Assembly: GCA_017591395.1 (NCBI GenBank)
Contig: WEDG01004851.1
Span: 173,501 to 237,500 of the forward strand
Source of the DNA: Schistocephalus solidus
Lineage: Eukaryota > Platyhelminthes > Cestoda > Diphyllobothriidea > Diphyllobothriidae
DNA: 64,000 nucleotides
Reading direction: 5' to 3'
Position numbers and translations under genes: made by a program
In this document: piece by piece, positions 1 to 11,614 of the stretch
Layout of the letters: every line of letters begins with the position of its first letter
How positions within the stretch are numbered: position 1 is the first letter of the stretch
Notes under the pieces: generated by a model
What the model was told of the DNA's origin: nothing
What the model saw: only the letters and a program-made list of their open reading frames with translations
Databases searched by the model: none

Positions 1-777
1 TGGTCGTATTGGTTATCGTACAGCCTAATCACAGTAGGAGGCCGGCCTTTGAAAGAGCTTCTTTTTGACCGCCCACTACTCTGCAAAAAATGGCAACTTA
101 TCTAGTATGCAACTTGCTCGTTGATTTTCGATGCCCTTCTTAATTCAAATTGGTTTACAGAAAACACTACAAAAATATTATTTATTGTATTCCTTTGATA
201 GCAAATTACGTTTTCTTCAAATCTTCCACTTTAAGAACGTGTGTTTCTTGACTTTAAAAAGTTTCTAAATTTCTGAAGAATTTTGAACCCTACCAGCCGG
301 TAAGCTTGAATTTACGGTTTCAAAACAGCATCCTGTATACGATCTGTGTATGGTTAAGAGTTCACACAGTTCTCATAAAACGCTGCAATGGATTTGAATC
401 ATGCTATCTACATTGTAGGCAAGATTGATAAATTGACGGATACAGTGTATAAGGGATAAGCATTTCAAGGTCTTTAAAAATCTTTTGATTTGAAAGTTTT
501 TAAAACCAAAAGATACCCGTTATTCAAGTAGAAAATTTGAAGGGATGTAAATTTATATCATATGAGTACAAGGAGTAATATTTGTGTGCGTGTTTGTTGT
601 AAAAAAATATGTAAATGGATAAGAGCATTCAAAATCCATGCGAAAATTGCATAATACTTAAGCTGCCATTTGTACAGAGTACACTTTTTGCGGCGGTCAG
701 AAATAGGCTCTTTCAAAAGCCGCCATCCCACTTTGAGTGAAATTTCTTGGGATTAGACTGCACGATGATCAATACGA
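1..777. mobile_element. Foldback (terminal inverted repeat) element, possibly truncated at left edge
   Basis: The left arm (about 2-115) and the right arm (about 655-775) are inverted copies. Shared blocks include a CTTTGAAAGAGC core, a GGCGGTCA block, a CAGAGTA block, a TGCCATTT block and an outer TCGTATTG...TCGT.CAG.CTAATC block. The arms are diverged but collinear over more than 100 bp. The roughly 540 bp between them are AT-rich and show no coding potential that I recognise, so this looks like a non-autonomous MITE-like or foldback element. The left end coincides with the window edge, so the true terminus and target duplication cannot be seen. Confidence 0.6.
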
Positions 778-959
778 TCACCCTAGTTAAGTGGTTTGTT
801 TGAATGGAAAACACATTTCAGAATTTCGATTGACATTTCATGAGATTTGGAATCTACCGTATGTGTACAAGACCGTAATACGTATATTTTCTTCGGATAA
901 AGGTAGAGCGTGGGCATAAGGACATCCTTCTGTTCAATATTACTTTGCCGTAAATTCCA

Positions 960-1120
960 GGTGGTGTTAGGGTAAGTTTTATGAGAGATAGCGTTCGGGT
1001 TAGAGTTAGGAGAGGCAGCATTAGTGTCCGGGTTAGAGTAAAAGTAAGAACACGGGAGTAGGTAACACTTTGGAATTTAGCGCGAGACCACTTGTAGTAG
1101 TTGGATGTCCATATTTTCGT
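960..1120 (+). repeat. Dispersed repeat 'C' with TTAGGG-like lead-in
   Basis: A stretch of degenerate GTTAGGG/GGGTTAGAG hexamer-like words (about 965-1,060) is followed by a block (about 1,050-1,120) whose second copy lies at about 38,830-38,910. The two share an ACACGGGA word and a TAGCGC.A..CCACTTGTAGTA word. Coding is not evident. It may be an interspersed repeat with a minisatellite-like head. Confidence 0.45.
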
Positions 1121-1867
1121 GTCCGATCATCATCTCCGTCTACACCTCCAAAAAACAAATGCTTTAGGCCGGGTGTCTGCTTTAATTTAGGACACGTTGA
1201 GACGAAGGCAATTTAGCAGATAGAATTTTCGATTTGATCCATAGAATTTGACTGGATACTCTGCTTGCCTAACAGTCTTCCCTGCAGCTGACAGGCAGTG
1301 CTTATGCTTCGCCATTTTTTTCAAGCTTTAACTGTCACTCTCAAAAGTAAGAGGACCAAACTCAAATTAGCACGATAGCCCAAATGCCTAACCTTGGAAC
1401 GGGTATTTGGGCGCAGGAGTGGTCGACGTTTCGGATGTCAATCCCTGCTCCACCCCAACCCTGGTAACCGTCTGGTTTGCCTCTTCCCAAATCCGACTCT
1501 TCGTGTTCTGTCATCGTCACGAAGACGTGCACGGTTCTGGTGTGTGTGCGTGCTGAAAACCAAAGTTACACTGGTACGGATGCGAATAGGGGGTGTTTGT
1601 TGTTAATTTTTTAAAACCTTCCTTTTCCTCGACCTAAGCGCTCCTCATACACTCTATTATGTATGTGCAAACACGAAGAGCCGTACTCAAACATGTCACC
1701 GATGTCCACCCGCCCTCCGTTGCCCCGCCCATACTACGGGACGGGCAGCCAAAGTTTTAGTCGTCGGCCTAGAATGCGATGTGCGGGCCGAGCTAATATG
1801 CTCTTGACTTCAAGCTCTTTCTCTCCTCCATTCCGAACTTCTGTTCAATCAAACTCAACCGCCCACC

Positions 1868-1923
<56 letters not shown>

Positions 1924-4900
1924 AGTATTTTCGGAGAGATGCCAATGCGGAAAGCCCCTTCTACAAAATCCACCACCGCCACCATTTTTCCTCCTGCACT
2001 AAGTGCGATTAACTGCTGCCAACCGACGAAAGAGCCGAATAAACACACACTCGCAAGAGTGAATCTAGAACGACTGGCGTAGCGCAAACGAAGATGGCGA
2101 CAAGGCAGTGAGTCTGGTGTGCGACGACAAGGAAGGAGGTGGGGTTGTTGACGTCTCGAGTAGGGTGAAAGGGCAAATCATTCGCTTTGCGTACCGCAAG
2201 ACGATGTCCTCACTGCCCTCCCCTACATTACCTTGCATGCCGATTGACGTTGTATGGATTTCGATGCAGGGGTGGGGTGTAGTCACACAGCTGGTGCCTT
2301 ACACGCAACCCTCGGACACAACATGTTTATCGTAAAGACGAAGATGAGCTCTTATTAAATATAAATTCAGTAACCTGGACGTAGTTGTGTTTAAAACAGA
2401 TCTGACATCCCCAGTATCTCATGGCAGCAATTAAATAAGAATCAATAAGTTTCCGGCGCGTATGAGGGAACTTTCGGTTTGCCTACGGGTTTTCGCTCAC
2501 AATGAATTTAAATGTGTCTGCATCGGCTGCGTAGCTTTCTATGTGCTCCCACCATTATGAAATACACAAATCCTTCCGCTAAGCCACTTTTGTAATGCCT
2601 AACAGAAAGAACCTTTCGGTAACTTGAAACCATATCTGGCGACAATTCGTAGATGGCCACTATGAAGCCTTAAGCAGGTGCGCGATCTGACAGGTGCCCA
2701 GTACTCTTGATCTGTCAGAGGCCCCAAGTGATCGCCTCTCTTCACTCGCATACACAGCGTCCGAAAGCACCAGTCATAGGCTAGCTCTACTTCAACCCCC
2801 ACCGTGTGCACCACGCTTGAGCACAGATTTTTCCTCTCTGTTCGGATACACGTGAGCGAAAGTGCAAACTTTCAGATTAGCCTTCTGTCCCCCTCAACAG
2901 CCAGTGTCAGTTACAGGATAAGAAATGTCTGGGAAATGTATCACGCATAGCTGGTAAACTTTTCAGAAAGTAGGAAGAAGAACAGACACAAAAACCCAAT
3001 CCAAAACCCTCTTGGTTCAATTATCAACGTATTGCTTGCTACACATTAAATTCCTTTAATTTTATTTTGGCCGAGGGGCCTACGGTTGGACATCTCGTGT
3101 CAGTTGCCCAACCCGTCCTGCAGAATTTCACTTTAATGCATTGCAAAATTTCATAAAATCAGGTTTGTACTTGTGTTATCAGTCAAAAAATCAATGCAGA
3201 TCTGATCGGTTCGAAGGTTAAGAAAATTTAGAACCATTAGGACACTGCCGACAAAAAATGATGCAATAAACCAGTATTTCTGATTTATTTTTCATAATCG
3301 CCCCTCAATTTGGTTTTTATCTAGGTTCCTCAGCAGCGCAGATTACAACTGTCTGGTCGATCCGATTTTCGCTCCAATTTTCTCTTATTGCGTGGAAAGA
3401 ATTAACTTATAAAATGCGTACGCATGTCGGGAATGTCGATGAATGTCTTTGGCATAGTACTGAAAATTTAAGATGAGATTTAACAGTAGAAGAATTTTAT
3501 TTTCTTCAAATATTCTCAAGCTCAAAAATTAAGATGCGTTCTCGTTTTAGTGGAACTTCTAAATTAAATTTCTTTTATAATTGTTGTACTAATGTTTTTA
3601 ACTACTTGGCTTAGCTTTAAACAGTCGCCTTTCTGCAACCCCGGTCTTTACCAACTTCACTCTAACTGGTTCTTGAAAATGTAAGATTGTATTTGCTCAC
3701 AGAACTTAACAGAGGTGTGTCGAAAGGATGAAACACACAAAAGGAAGCACACGGGTGAAATTAAAGTAGAAGTAACCTCATAAAGATTGCTACTCATGCC
3801 GCATATCCCTGTACGAGAATAACTGCCCTGATTGCTTCCGAGACCATGTTTGTTGGGTCTGAAGGGCTTCGTCGGGGTCTCATATCACACACAGATTCAA
3901 GGTCATCCGCAGGCCTGAGTTGATATTCCATCGACATGGTACTCAGTCAGAAGACTTTACTCCCGCCAGAAGAAGTCAGCCATCATCTGCCGACTTCGGT
4001 GCAGCTGTGGAGAGGGAACTACATCTAAGAATTAGGTGAACATCTGTTTGCGCAGATGTAGGAGCACCAGCTGGCTGATGTCTGACAGGTTTCCACTCAT
4101 GTCACACAGACCGGGCGCGCATTTGGATTTGACACCGGTAGGGTGGCGGGCAGTGATTACTATCACACACACCAGAGCGGATGCAAGGAACACACCTTTT
4201 CATCTACTGCCCGCCAATGCCCGTAAAGACCTTCCCGCAGAGTACTTGACTGTGCGTTACTACGGGATACAAGACAAGCAAACCATGGAACCGTCGAGAC
4301 CGGCGATTCGTGCCACGACCAAACGGAGTGAGACACTCAAATGAGGGCCCACAAAGGAGCCAGCAGGTCAACAGTCGTCTCAGGCAGTTGCTACGTGGTC
4401 ATCAGAAAATGTTAGTTCGATGAAGCTGATCGGTTATGTTCCCAGCATGAAACCAGCAAGGTCACCAGCACTGGAAACAAAAAAGCCACCAACAATTAAT
4501 AAAACGACCTGGGTATATATTTGAAGCAGCTGCTATACATGCACTTAATGACGCATAAGAGTAACTGCTTCCTGTAGCTCCTCTTCGTCTTCTGCATGAT
4601 CCAATAGGCGGTTGTGGATCAAAGTCTCCCCGGCCTGCCGGCCCATTTCTGCGAAATAAAACATCTTGGTGAGCATGCCGACTGCGTTTTCCACGTTCGG
4701 TATTAGGCGCTTTATCTTCAACCGAAACTGAAAGGCACTTTTTTCTCCCTGGCCCCGAGAAAAGTCAGTGGACTCAGGGCATTTGCGTTTTCCTATCTCC
4801 CATCACGGCTGTTGAGAGGTGCCGTGCAAAAAGAGCGAACGGAGGATAAACAAAGATAGCGGACAGATTGGCCTGTGTTGAAATGAAACTGGTTGGCTCG

Positions 4901-5605
4901 ATCCGTGTTTTGGCGCCAACCAGATGCCGACGAGGGGAAGGTAGGAGGAAGCGAGGGGAGGGAGTGTATGTGGAGGGGGTGGAGGTGGAGAGAGAAAAAG
5001 GAAGAAAAGAAGATAACAGATTAGGACGTTGAAGAGCCGGAGACTATATCCGGGGGTGGTGCATGCGCGTAAGTCTGGAAAGGTAGCGGTATTCCCTCTC
5101 AAATGCTCCTATCTCCTCCTGCAGACCAGCATCGCCGTAAGTCCATGGAAGGGTGCGGAGGGACGCGATAACAGAAAGGATGTGTTTGGGAAGCCCACGT
5201 GCTCATTTATTGGCTGTCGGCAATGCGTCGGTTCACCTATCTTTGACAACCGATGAGGGTTAATTGAACGCCCATGCGCAGTCAGGCGCCACAGAATTGC
5301 TGCAGCACACCTTTCAATATGTTTAAAATCTGAAGTCAACACGTAAACATTCCTGCCAATCTAACTTTCATCATATTATAGACGCAGGAGAGTCTCCAGC
5401 GTACCCCCTTATACATGAACTCAGACAACTTGGATTTCAATCCAGTTTTATTGTGGGCTCTGCGGTACTGAATCTTATTTTATCGTAAAATGCTTTATCT
5501 GTCTCTACTGCTGGGCCAGAAAATTCCAGGAATAGTACTAATGATCATTCCTTAGTTAGGGATACACATTGCAGTAGGATAGAATCGAAACTTTTAACAA
5601 GGAAA
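1121..5605. other. Unrecognised sequence, no supported gene
   Basis: Only short ORFs (up to about 140 codons, the longest driven by the CT tract) are present. None shows a domain, a signal peptide or a convincing exon structure that I can recognise. The (CT)n tract at 1,869-1,923 is the only clear structure. A 102-codon ORF at 4,036-4,344 is not recognisable. Confidence 0.5.
1869..1923. repeat. (CT)n microsatellite
   Basis: About 25 nearly uninterrupted CT dinucleotides. Open frames through it translate to Ser-Leu or Arg-Glu runs and are artefacts of the repeat. Confidence 0.95.
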
Positions 5606-5790
5606 AATGGTTGCTCACCGATCGGTTAAGGGACTCACTCATCCCGTTGTGCCTTGGGGCTCACCCTGAATCCCCGCCAGCAGCCGCAGACCGACTAGTG
5701 ATATAGGCCGCAACACTTGATGTTGGTATGGCTGGTTGGTGACTGCAACTAAGCCAGAAATGGCCATTCCAGTCTTCCTTATCTTTGTTG
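5606..5790. repeat. Rearranged dispersed fragment of the 305-bp SINE
   Basis: The left part (about 5,615-5,705) is the SINE tail in reverse orientation (ACCGATCGGTTAAG, GTTGTGCCTTGGGGCTC, GCAGCCGCAGACC). The right part (about 5,720-5,790) is the SINE's post-B-box region in forward orientation (GGTATGGCTGG, then AAGCCAGAAATGGCCATTCC). The two halves therefore meet head to head. The hammerhead core is degraded here, reading TTGGTGA where CTGATGA is expected. Confidence 0.65.
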
Positions 5791-6744
5791 TTAATGCCAA
5801 TTTACACATAAGAATTTTAATATAGCGAGGATTCATGAATAATAGCTTTCAGCTTCTACTTTTGGGTGGATAGACCGCGGACCCCAGTCTTTAAACCAAA
5901 CCACCAGTGAAGGCTGATTGTTGTCATAGGCGGTTCGCTGAAAGATGTGGCGTGAGCTATTCCCCCTGAGCATGAAGAATATTTGTATGCAAATGGCTAC
6001 CTCTCACATCAGGTATAGCAGTCTTCATGGGAATATAGGTCTTCTCTGCGTTCCAGCTGGTGGTTGATGGAGTATTGGCGTAAGCCCCGATAAGGCTGAA
6101 TCTCGCAAGTCCCGTCCTGCCCTTCACTTTCAAAGACCCCACGAATCACCTTTTCCCCGGAATCACCATCAAGGTAAAAGGTTCGTCATAACCATATTTC
6201 TCTGGATGTTGTCGCAAAAAAACCTGTATTGCCGGCGTTCCTTTTCCATTTTCCAGCTGAGGGGGGGGTGGGCAGGGTGAGGTAACACACTAGGTATCCC
6301 TGCTCCGCAAGCCAGCCCTAACTGGCCATTTATGTATCTCTACTTTGTGCAGAGAATACGTCTCAGTTACGGATCGATCGCTGCGCTGACCATAGACTGG
6401 GACCCCATGGCAAAAGGAGACACCCACATTATGCCGCACAACCAATTCAGCTCAGTGAGCACCGCACAAATCAACTATGCAAGCCCATTTTGAGTAAGTT
6501 CGAGACGAAGTTAGCAGCTTCCCCGAACGTTACCTCTCCTAATAGCGAGGCGATCGAGACAGGCAGGTAAAAAGGTTACAGTTTGGTGCAAAGACTAGTG
6601 ATCTGCTTACAACAAAACTATAATTTTACTGAATTCTTTCCTTGTGCGAAGTCCATATAGAGCAAATCTGATAAAGAATTCAGGCAGCCCATAGTTAAAG
6701 TGAAAGAAAATGCACGAAAGATGATAGTTCGTTTTGCGGAGCCG
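5791..6744. other. Unrecognised flank of the array
   Basis: No repeat family or coding region is recognised, apart from a short G homopolymer near 6,257. It forms the left flank of the tandem array. Confidence 0.4.
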
Positions 6745-8950
6745 AAAAGAGACGTTCATCTAACAAACCATAAGTTAGAAATTACCATTTCACTCTCCCT
6801 TGATTATGAATGTTTTCTCCTCCTATCTATACCACAGGCAGGTCTGCGGCTGCTGCCAGCTCTTTACAGAGAGCCACAAGACACAACGGGAGGAATGAGT
6901 CCTGTAACCACTCTGTGAGAACCCATCTAGAAATGTAAATATTGCCGATGGGAACCGGCAAGACAATGAGCTCATAGCACAGTGGGTGGAAATAAGGATT
7001 TCTGACCACCAATGTCGCGAGCTCGAGATACGGGGACCACAGATCCAGGGTATGCGTATAGCTTGCTGATGGCGGCCCAAAAGTCAGATATAGCCATTTC
7101 AGTCTCCCTTGTCTTTGACGGTTATCTCATCCTATCTATATTACTGGGCGGTCTGCGGCTGCTGCCAGTGATATATAGAGAGTCACATGACAAAACGGGA
7201 GGAGTGAGTCCTGTCACCACTCTGAGAGCACCCATCTAAAATCAATAATATTTCCAATCGAAACTGGCAAGAAAACGAGCTTTAGGCGCAGTTAGTAGAC
7301 CTTAGGACTTCTAACCAACAGTGTCGCGAGTTTGAGCTTCAGGATCCGCAACTCCAGGGTTTGCGTATGGCTTGGTTAATACCTACCATTAATCAGAAAC
7401 GGCGATTTCAGTCTCCCTTGTCTTTGAATGTTATCTCATCCTATCGATATCACGGGCTGGCCTGCGGATGATGCCGTGGCTCTAGAGAGAGCCACAAGGC
7501 ACAACGGGAGGAGCCAGGCCTGTATACACTATCTGAGCACCCATCTACAACTTTTAATATTGCCGATCGAAACTGGCCAGACAACGCGCTAGTGGCGCAG
7601 TGGGTAGAGCTTTTGACTTTTAACCAACAGGTCACGAGTTCGAGCTTCGGGAGCCGCAGATCCAGTGTTTGAATATGGCCTGGTCATGACCGCCAATATA
7701 TAAGAAATGGGCATTTGAGACGCCATTTAATTTTACTGCCATATCGTCCTATCTATATCACTTTCGGCCTGCGGCTTCTACCACGGCTCTAGAGAGAGCC
7801 ACAAGGCACAACGGAACCAGTGTGTCCTGTAAGCATTCCGTGAGCACCCATCTAGAAATATTAATATTGCCGATCGAAAGTGGCAAATCAAGGAGATCAT
7901 GGCATAGTGTGCAGGTCAAAGGACTTCTAAACAACAGGTCGCGAGTTTGAGCTTCAGGAGCCGCAGATCCATTGATGTAGTATGGCTTAGTGATTACTGC
8001 CCGTAAGACAGAAATGACCATTTCACTCTCCCTTGTCTTCGATGGTCACATGGTACTATCTATATCACTGTGCGGTCTGCGGTTGCTGCCGGGGCACTAG
8101 AGAGAGCCACAAGGCACAATGTGAGGAGTGAGTTCTGTTACCAATGTGTTATCACCCACGTACAACTGTTAATATTGCGGATCAATACTGGCAAGACAAC
8201 GAGCTTGTGGCGCAGTGGTTAGAGCTTTGGACTGCTAACCAACACTGTCGCGAGTTCGACCTTCGGCAGCCGCTGCTCTAGGGTTTGGGTAAGACTTGGT
8301 GCTGGCGGCCCATAAGCCAGAAATAACCATTTCAGAAACCCTTGGCTTTGAAGAGTTTTTCATCTTATCTATAATGCTGCTCAGTCTGCGGCAGGTCCCG
8401 GGGGCTCTAGAGAGAGCCACAAGGCATAAATGCATATCAGAGTCCTGTAACCGGGCTGTGAGCAGCCAGCTACCAATTTTAATATTGCCTATCGAAATTG
8501 GCAGAGCACTGAGCTCGTTGCGCAATGGTTAGAACTTTGGACTTCTTGCCAATAGGTCGCGAGTTCGACCATGGGGAGACGCAGATTCAGTGTTTGGGTG
8601 TGGCCTTGTGATGACTGCCCATAAGTCAGAATTGACCATTTCAGTCTCTGTTGGATTTGACGTTTATCGCATCCTATCTATATTACCGGCCGGTCTGCGG
8701 CTGCTGCCGGGTTTCTAGAGGGAGCCACAAGGCACAACGTGAGTAGTGAGTCCTGTAACAAATCTACTGCCTGCTGAAAATGCCAAAACCGCAAGTTCGT
8801 GACGCAGTTGGTGGATCTTTTGACTTCTAGACTACCGGAACGTGTTTGACTTTCAGGAGCCGCAGTTCCAATGTTAAGGTATAGCTTGGTGATGACCGTT
8901 AAAAATTCAGAAATGACCTATTCCAGTCTCCCTTGGCTTTTTCCGCTGGG
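6745..8950 (+). repeat. SINE-derived tandem array, block 1 (about 309-bp units, tRNA-like head best preserved)
   Basis: Seven units in tandem. A CTATCTATATYAC-type landmark recurs near 6,822, 7,131, 7,440, 7,748, 8,054, 8,366 and 8,677, giving a period of 306-312 bp. Each unit carries GTGGCGCAGTGG (A-box-like), ACTTCTAACC (anticodon arm) and CGAGTTCGAGC (B-box-like), then a GCCC.TAAGCCAGAAATGACC block homologous to the hammerhead region of dispersed copies. The core here reads mostly GTGATGA instead of CTGATGA, so self-cleavage is not expected. Short ORFs in several frames are repeat shadows. Confidence 0.9.
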
Positions 8951-8958
8951 TTGCTGCA

Positions 8959-9555
8959 ATGAGTGAGGCCCGTTACCTCCGCGACCAGTTCATGCGGAAT
9001 GGCCATATGAAGGCGTTCATATGCCGATGCCTACGAGTTCGCCCGCGGATGACCCAACTAGAACCAACTCCTGCGGTATGGCATGCGATGCCATACATCA
9101 AGAACATGTCAAAAGCGACCAAGCGCATTGTTACGGGACTTGGTGTCGGAATCGCACACCGACCCAAAGCCACCATGCGCAGTAAGGTCATGAGAATCAA
9201 GGACAGATTAAATTCGAATGAGCAGTCGGGAATAGTGTATTGCATCCCGTGCCAAAACTGTTCCTGTAACTACACAGGACAGACTGGACGTATGCTTGGG
9301 TCGCGCATACACGAGCATAAACTTGCTGTGAAACGGGGTGATGGTTTATCGCAAGTGGCTGCCCACACCTACGAAGCGGGTCACGAGTTTAACTTCGCAG
9401 CCACGAAGATAATCGCCCATGCCACATGCAAGACAAGCCGAGAATTGATTGAAGCCTGGGACTCCGATGAGAACTCGGTCAATCGATTTATCGATCTGGC
9501 GCAAGCATACAGGGCTCTGCGTAGTCACCTCCGGACTGGCGCCACTGGTGTCTGA
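8959..9555 (+). CDS. GIY-YIG endonuclease domain of a Penelope-like element (5'-truncated ORF)
   Basis: 198 codons, uninterrupted. The C-terminal half is a PLE-type GIY-YIG nuclease: GIVY at residues 91-94, a Cys cluster at 95-103, YTGQTGR at 105-111 (Arg111 in the catalytic position), a SRIHEHKLAVKRGD block at about 115-128, and a Glu in SRELIEAW at about 160-167. PLE proteins join a reverse transcriptase to this nuclease, which nicks target DNA for priming. Residues 1-80 match the linker after the palm domain, so the first Met is only the first in-frame ATG of a truncated ORF. It is the only long uninterrupted PLE frame in the window, which suggests recent insertion or chance. No promoter is visible. 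Confident on family, unsure whether it is expressed. Confidence 0.8.
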   Translation: MSEARYLRDQFMRNGHMKAFICRCLRVRPRMTQLEPTPAVWHAMPYIKNMSKATKRIVTGLGVGIAHRPKATMRSKVMRIKDRLNSNEQSGIVYCIPCQNCSCNYTGQTGRMLGSRIHEHKLAVKRGDGLSQVAAHTYEAGHEFNFAATKIIAHATCKTSRELIEAWDSDENSVNRFIDLAQAYRALRSHLRTGATGV

Positions 9556-9604
9556 TTGGCCCCTGCCCCCATAAATGTTACTTGTTTATGCTGCTGTTTT
9601 ATCT

Positions 9605-9650
9605 CTGACGGTGGAATCCAGTAAGAGTTCGAAAGCTCAGACGAATAAAG
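9605..9650 (+). other. Hammerhead-like motif and polyadenylation signal in PLE tail
   Basis: CTGACGG (9,605-9,611) is followed by an imperfect inverted repeat (GGAATCC, then AGAGTTC), GAAA at 9,631-9,634, and AATAAAG at 9,644-9,650. The order matches hammerhead core, stem II, GAAA. A9 of the core is G and stem II has mismatches, so activity is doubtful. Hammerheads are known in PLE terminal regions. Confidence 0.4.
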
Positions 9651-9699
9651 CCATGATTCCGGTGAACGAACAAATTTCATCTTCTTCAACTCACGGCGT

Positions 9700-10125
9700 G
9701 ATTAGAGTACTCCATCATTCCCTTGTGTCTTGCAGCCCTCTTTTGGGGCCTGGCAGCAGCGGCAGATTAGACAGTGATATAGATAGGATGATTTACCCTT
9801 CAAAGTCAACGGGTACTGAAATGGCCATTTCTGAAATATGGGCGATCATCACTAATCCATACTCCAACACTGGAGCTGCGGCTTCCTACGATCAACCTCG
9901 TGACCTGTTGGTTAGAAGTCCAAAGCTCTACCCACTGCGCCACGTACTCGCTGTCTTGTCAGTTTCTATCGTCAATATAAGCTGTTTTAGATGGGTGCTT
10001 ACAGAGTGGATACAGGATTCGCTCCTTCCGTTGTGCCTTTCGACTCTCCCTAGAGCTCCGGCAGCTGCCGCAGACCGGCCATTGAAACAGATAGGAGGAT
10101 AAACCCTTCAATATCAAGGGGTACT
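9700..10125 (-). repeat. SINE array block in inverted orientation
   Basis: About 1.3 units read on the minus strand: the reversed tail (GTTGTGCCTTTCGACTC type), reversed AAATGGCCATTTC blocks near 9,820 and 10,120, and a reversed tRNA-like head (CCAAAGCTCTACCCACTGCG) near 9,930. The flanking blocks on both sides are on the plus strand. Confidence 0.8.
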
Positions 10126-10129
10126 GAAA

Positions 10130-10398
10130 TGGCCGATTCCGACTTATGGTCTGACTGGTTATGGAGTGAACACCAAGGGAAATCGGGACGGGAGAGTCAT
10201 GTTACCGATTTGTGAATGCCAATGTGTAATTATTTATATTACCGACCGAAACAGGGAAGACAACGAGCTCGTGGTGCAGTGGGTAGTTGCCATTACGGGG
10301 CTCGGGAGCCGCAGACACTGGGTTTGTGTATGGCTAACTAATTATGGCTAAAAAGCCAGGCATTGTCATTCCAATCTTTCTTGGCCTTGCTGATCTTA
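10130..10398 (+). repeat. SINE array, partial unit
   Basis: A forward-orientation unit with ACCGATTTGTGAATGCC, then GTGGTGCAGTGGGTAG. It is cut at about 10,398 by the family A insertion. Confidence 0.8.
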
Positions 10399-10675
10399 AT
10401 ATACGATAGTTCGACCGTCGATTTCGACGATGTCCACTGTATGCTCAACGGAAAGGTGTTGCAGGGACGGTGACTTGCGCGTGAATTAGTTTTACGTGAT
10501 AGTAGCCTTGCGCTGCAGCTACCGCACTCTCTCCTCCTCCCCCACCTGAACCCGGTGAAATGACAGAGTCAAGCAGGCCGGAGGCGGGAGATGACGCAGG
10601 TGGCTGGCGCGGCCGGAGACGCCCCTGGGCGTACCACCACACCTGGCTCGGATCCCACGGAGTGGGAGTGCCAGC
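10399..10675 (-). mobile_element. SINE-like family A copy
   Basis: Homologous to the modules at 16.8, 18.8, 23.9 and 43.0 kb. Landmarks are AGTTCGACCGTCG at the left end, GGGACGGTGACTTGCGCGTG, a pyrimidine-rich CTCTCTCCTCCTCC stretch, AGACAGAGTCAAG-type and GGTGGCTGGCGCGGCCGG words, and CCCACGGAGTGGGAGTGCC at the right. It lies inside the 305-bp array. No intact protein is encoded; Gly/Glu-rich frames are shadows. Confidence 0.75.
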
Positions 10676-11614
10676 AGGGCTCAGGAAAGAACCCCCAAGG
10701 CTCAACGGGACGGGTGATTTTATTAACCGATTGGTGAACACCGCTCTACGATTTTTAACATTTGGCATTGAAACTAAACTTCAACGAGCTCGCAATGCAG
10801 TAGATTGAGCATAATACTTCTAACCAGCAGGCCGTCAGGTCGAGCTTCGTGCGCCGACGTACATGGGGATAAGATTTGGATAGTTGACGATGGCCAGTAG
10901 GCCAGAAATATCGTTTAAAAGCTCCCTTATCCTTGTCGGAAATGTCAGTCTGCCGTTATCACTAGCGGGTCGGTGACTGCTGACTGGGTATGAAGTGACC
11001 CCCAAGGCAACACGGGATAGGTGAGTCATGTTACCGATCCATGAGCACCGATGTATACTTACTTATAATACCGATAAAGACCAAGAGGACAACGAGCAGG
11101 TGGCGCTGTGGGTAGAGCGCTGTACGAGCCTGTTCGAGCCTCGGCTACCGAAGCGCCTGATGATAGGTTTTGGCTGGTGGATACCGGCCAATAAGCCAGA
11201 AAAAGGCTATTCCAAATTCCCTTGCCGTTGTTGGAAATGTTAGTCTGTTAAAACCGGGAGGACGAAAAAGCTCATGCTGCATTAGGTAGTGCGTTGGACC
11301 TACAACCAACAGGTCACCTGTTTGAGCCTCAGGTACCGAAGCGCCTGGTGATAGGTTAGACTTGTCGGGAAACTGCTAATAGGCCGGAAAAGGTTATTCC
11401 AAGCTCCTTTGCCATTGTCGGAAATGTCAGTCTGTCGAAACCGGGAGGACGAAAAATCTCATGCTGTAGTAGGTAGTGCGTTGGAACTCGAACCAACGGG
11501 TCGCATTTTGAATCTCGGGCTCCGAAGCGCCTGGCTATAGAGGTTTGGCTGGTGGATGAAGGCCAATAGACCAGAAATGGCTACTTCATGCTCTTTTGTC
11601 CTTGTCGGAAATGT

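Larger units (their letters stand above)
8951..9690 (+). mobile_element. Penelope-like element fragment (3' part) inside the array
   Basis: Array homology stops near 8,950 and resumes in the opposite orientation near 9,700. The intervening DNA encodes a GIY-YIG domain and ends in a non-coding tail with a hammerhead-like motif and an AATAAAG signal at 9,644-9,650. This is the 3' portion of a PLE; the reverse transcriptase part is missing. It is a different lineage from the PLE copies at 46, 52 and 57 kb: its tail stem-loop and GIY-YIG wording differ. Confidence 0.75.

Noticed and set aside
1663..2087. 139-codon plus-strand and 80-codon minus-strand frames with Ser-Leu or Arg-Glu runs
   Set aside because: They are produced by the (CT)n tract; no domain, start context or homology is recognisable.
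7585..7652. Functional tRNA gene calls in array units
   Set aside because: A and B boxes are present, but acceptor and T stems do not pair; they are SINE heads.
9575..10102. 175-codon plus-strand frame
   Set aside because: It spans the PLE tail and then inverted SINE array units; its protein matches the minus-strand shadow of other units.
10445..10808. Gly/Glu-rich frames ending in SGGGGGESAV-type sequence, repeated at several sites
   Set aside because: The same frame appears in every family A copy because of shared repeat DNA; it changes frame and breaks between copies.
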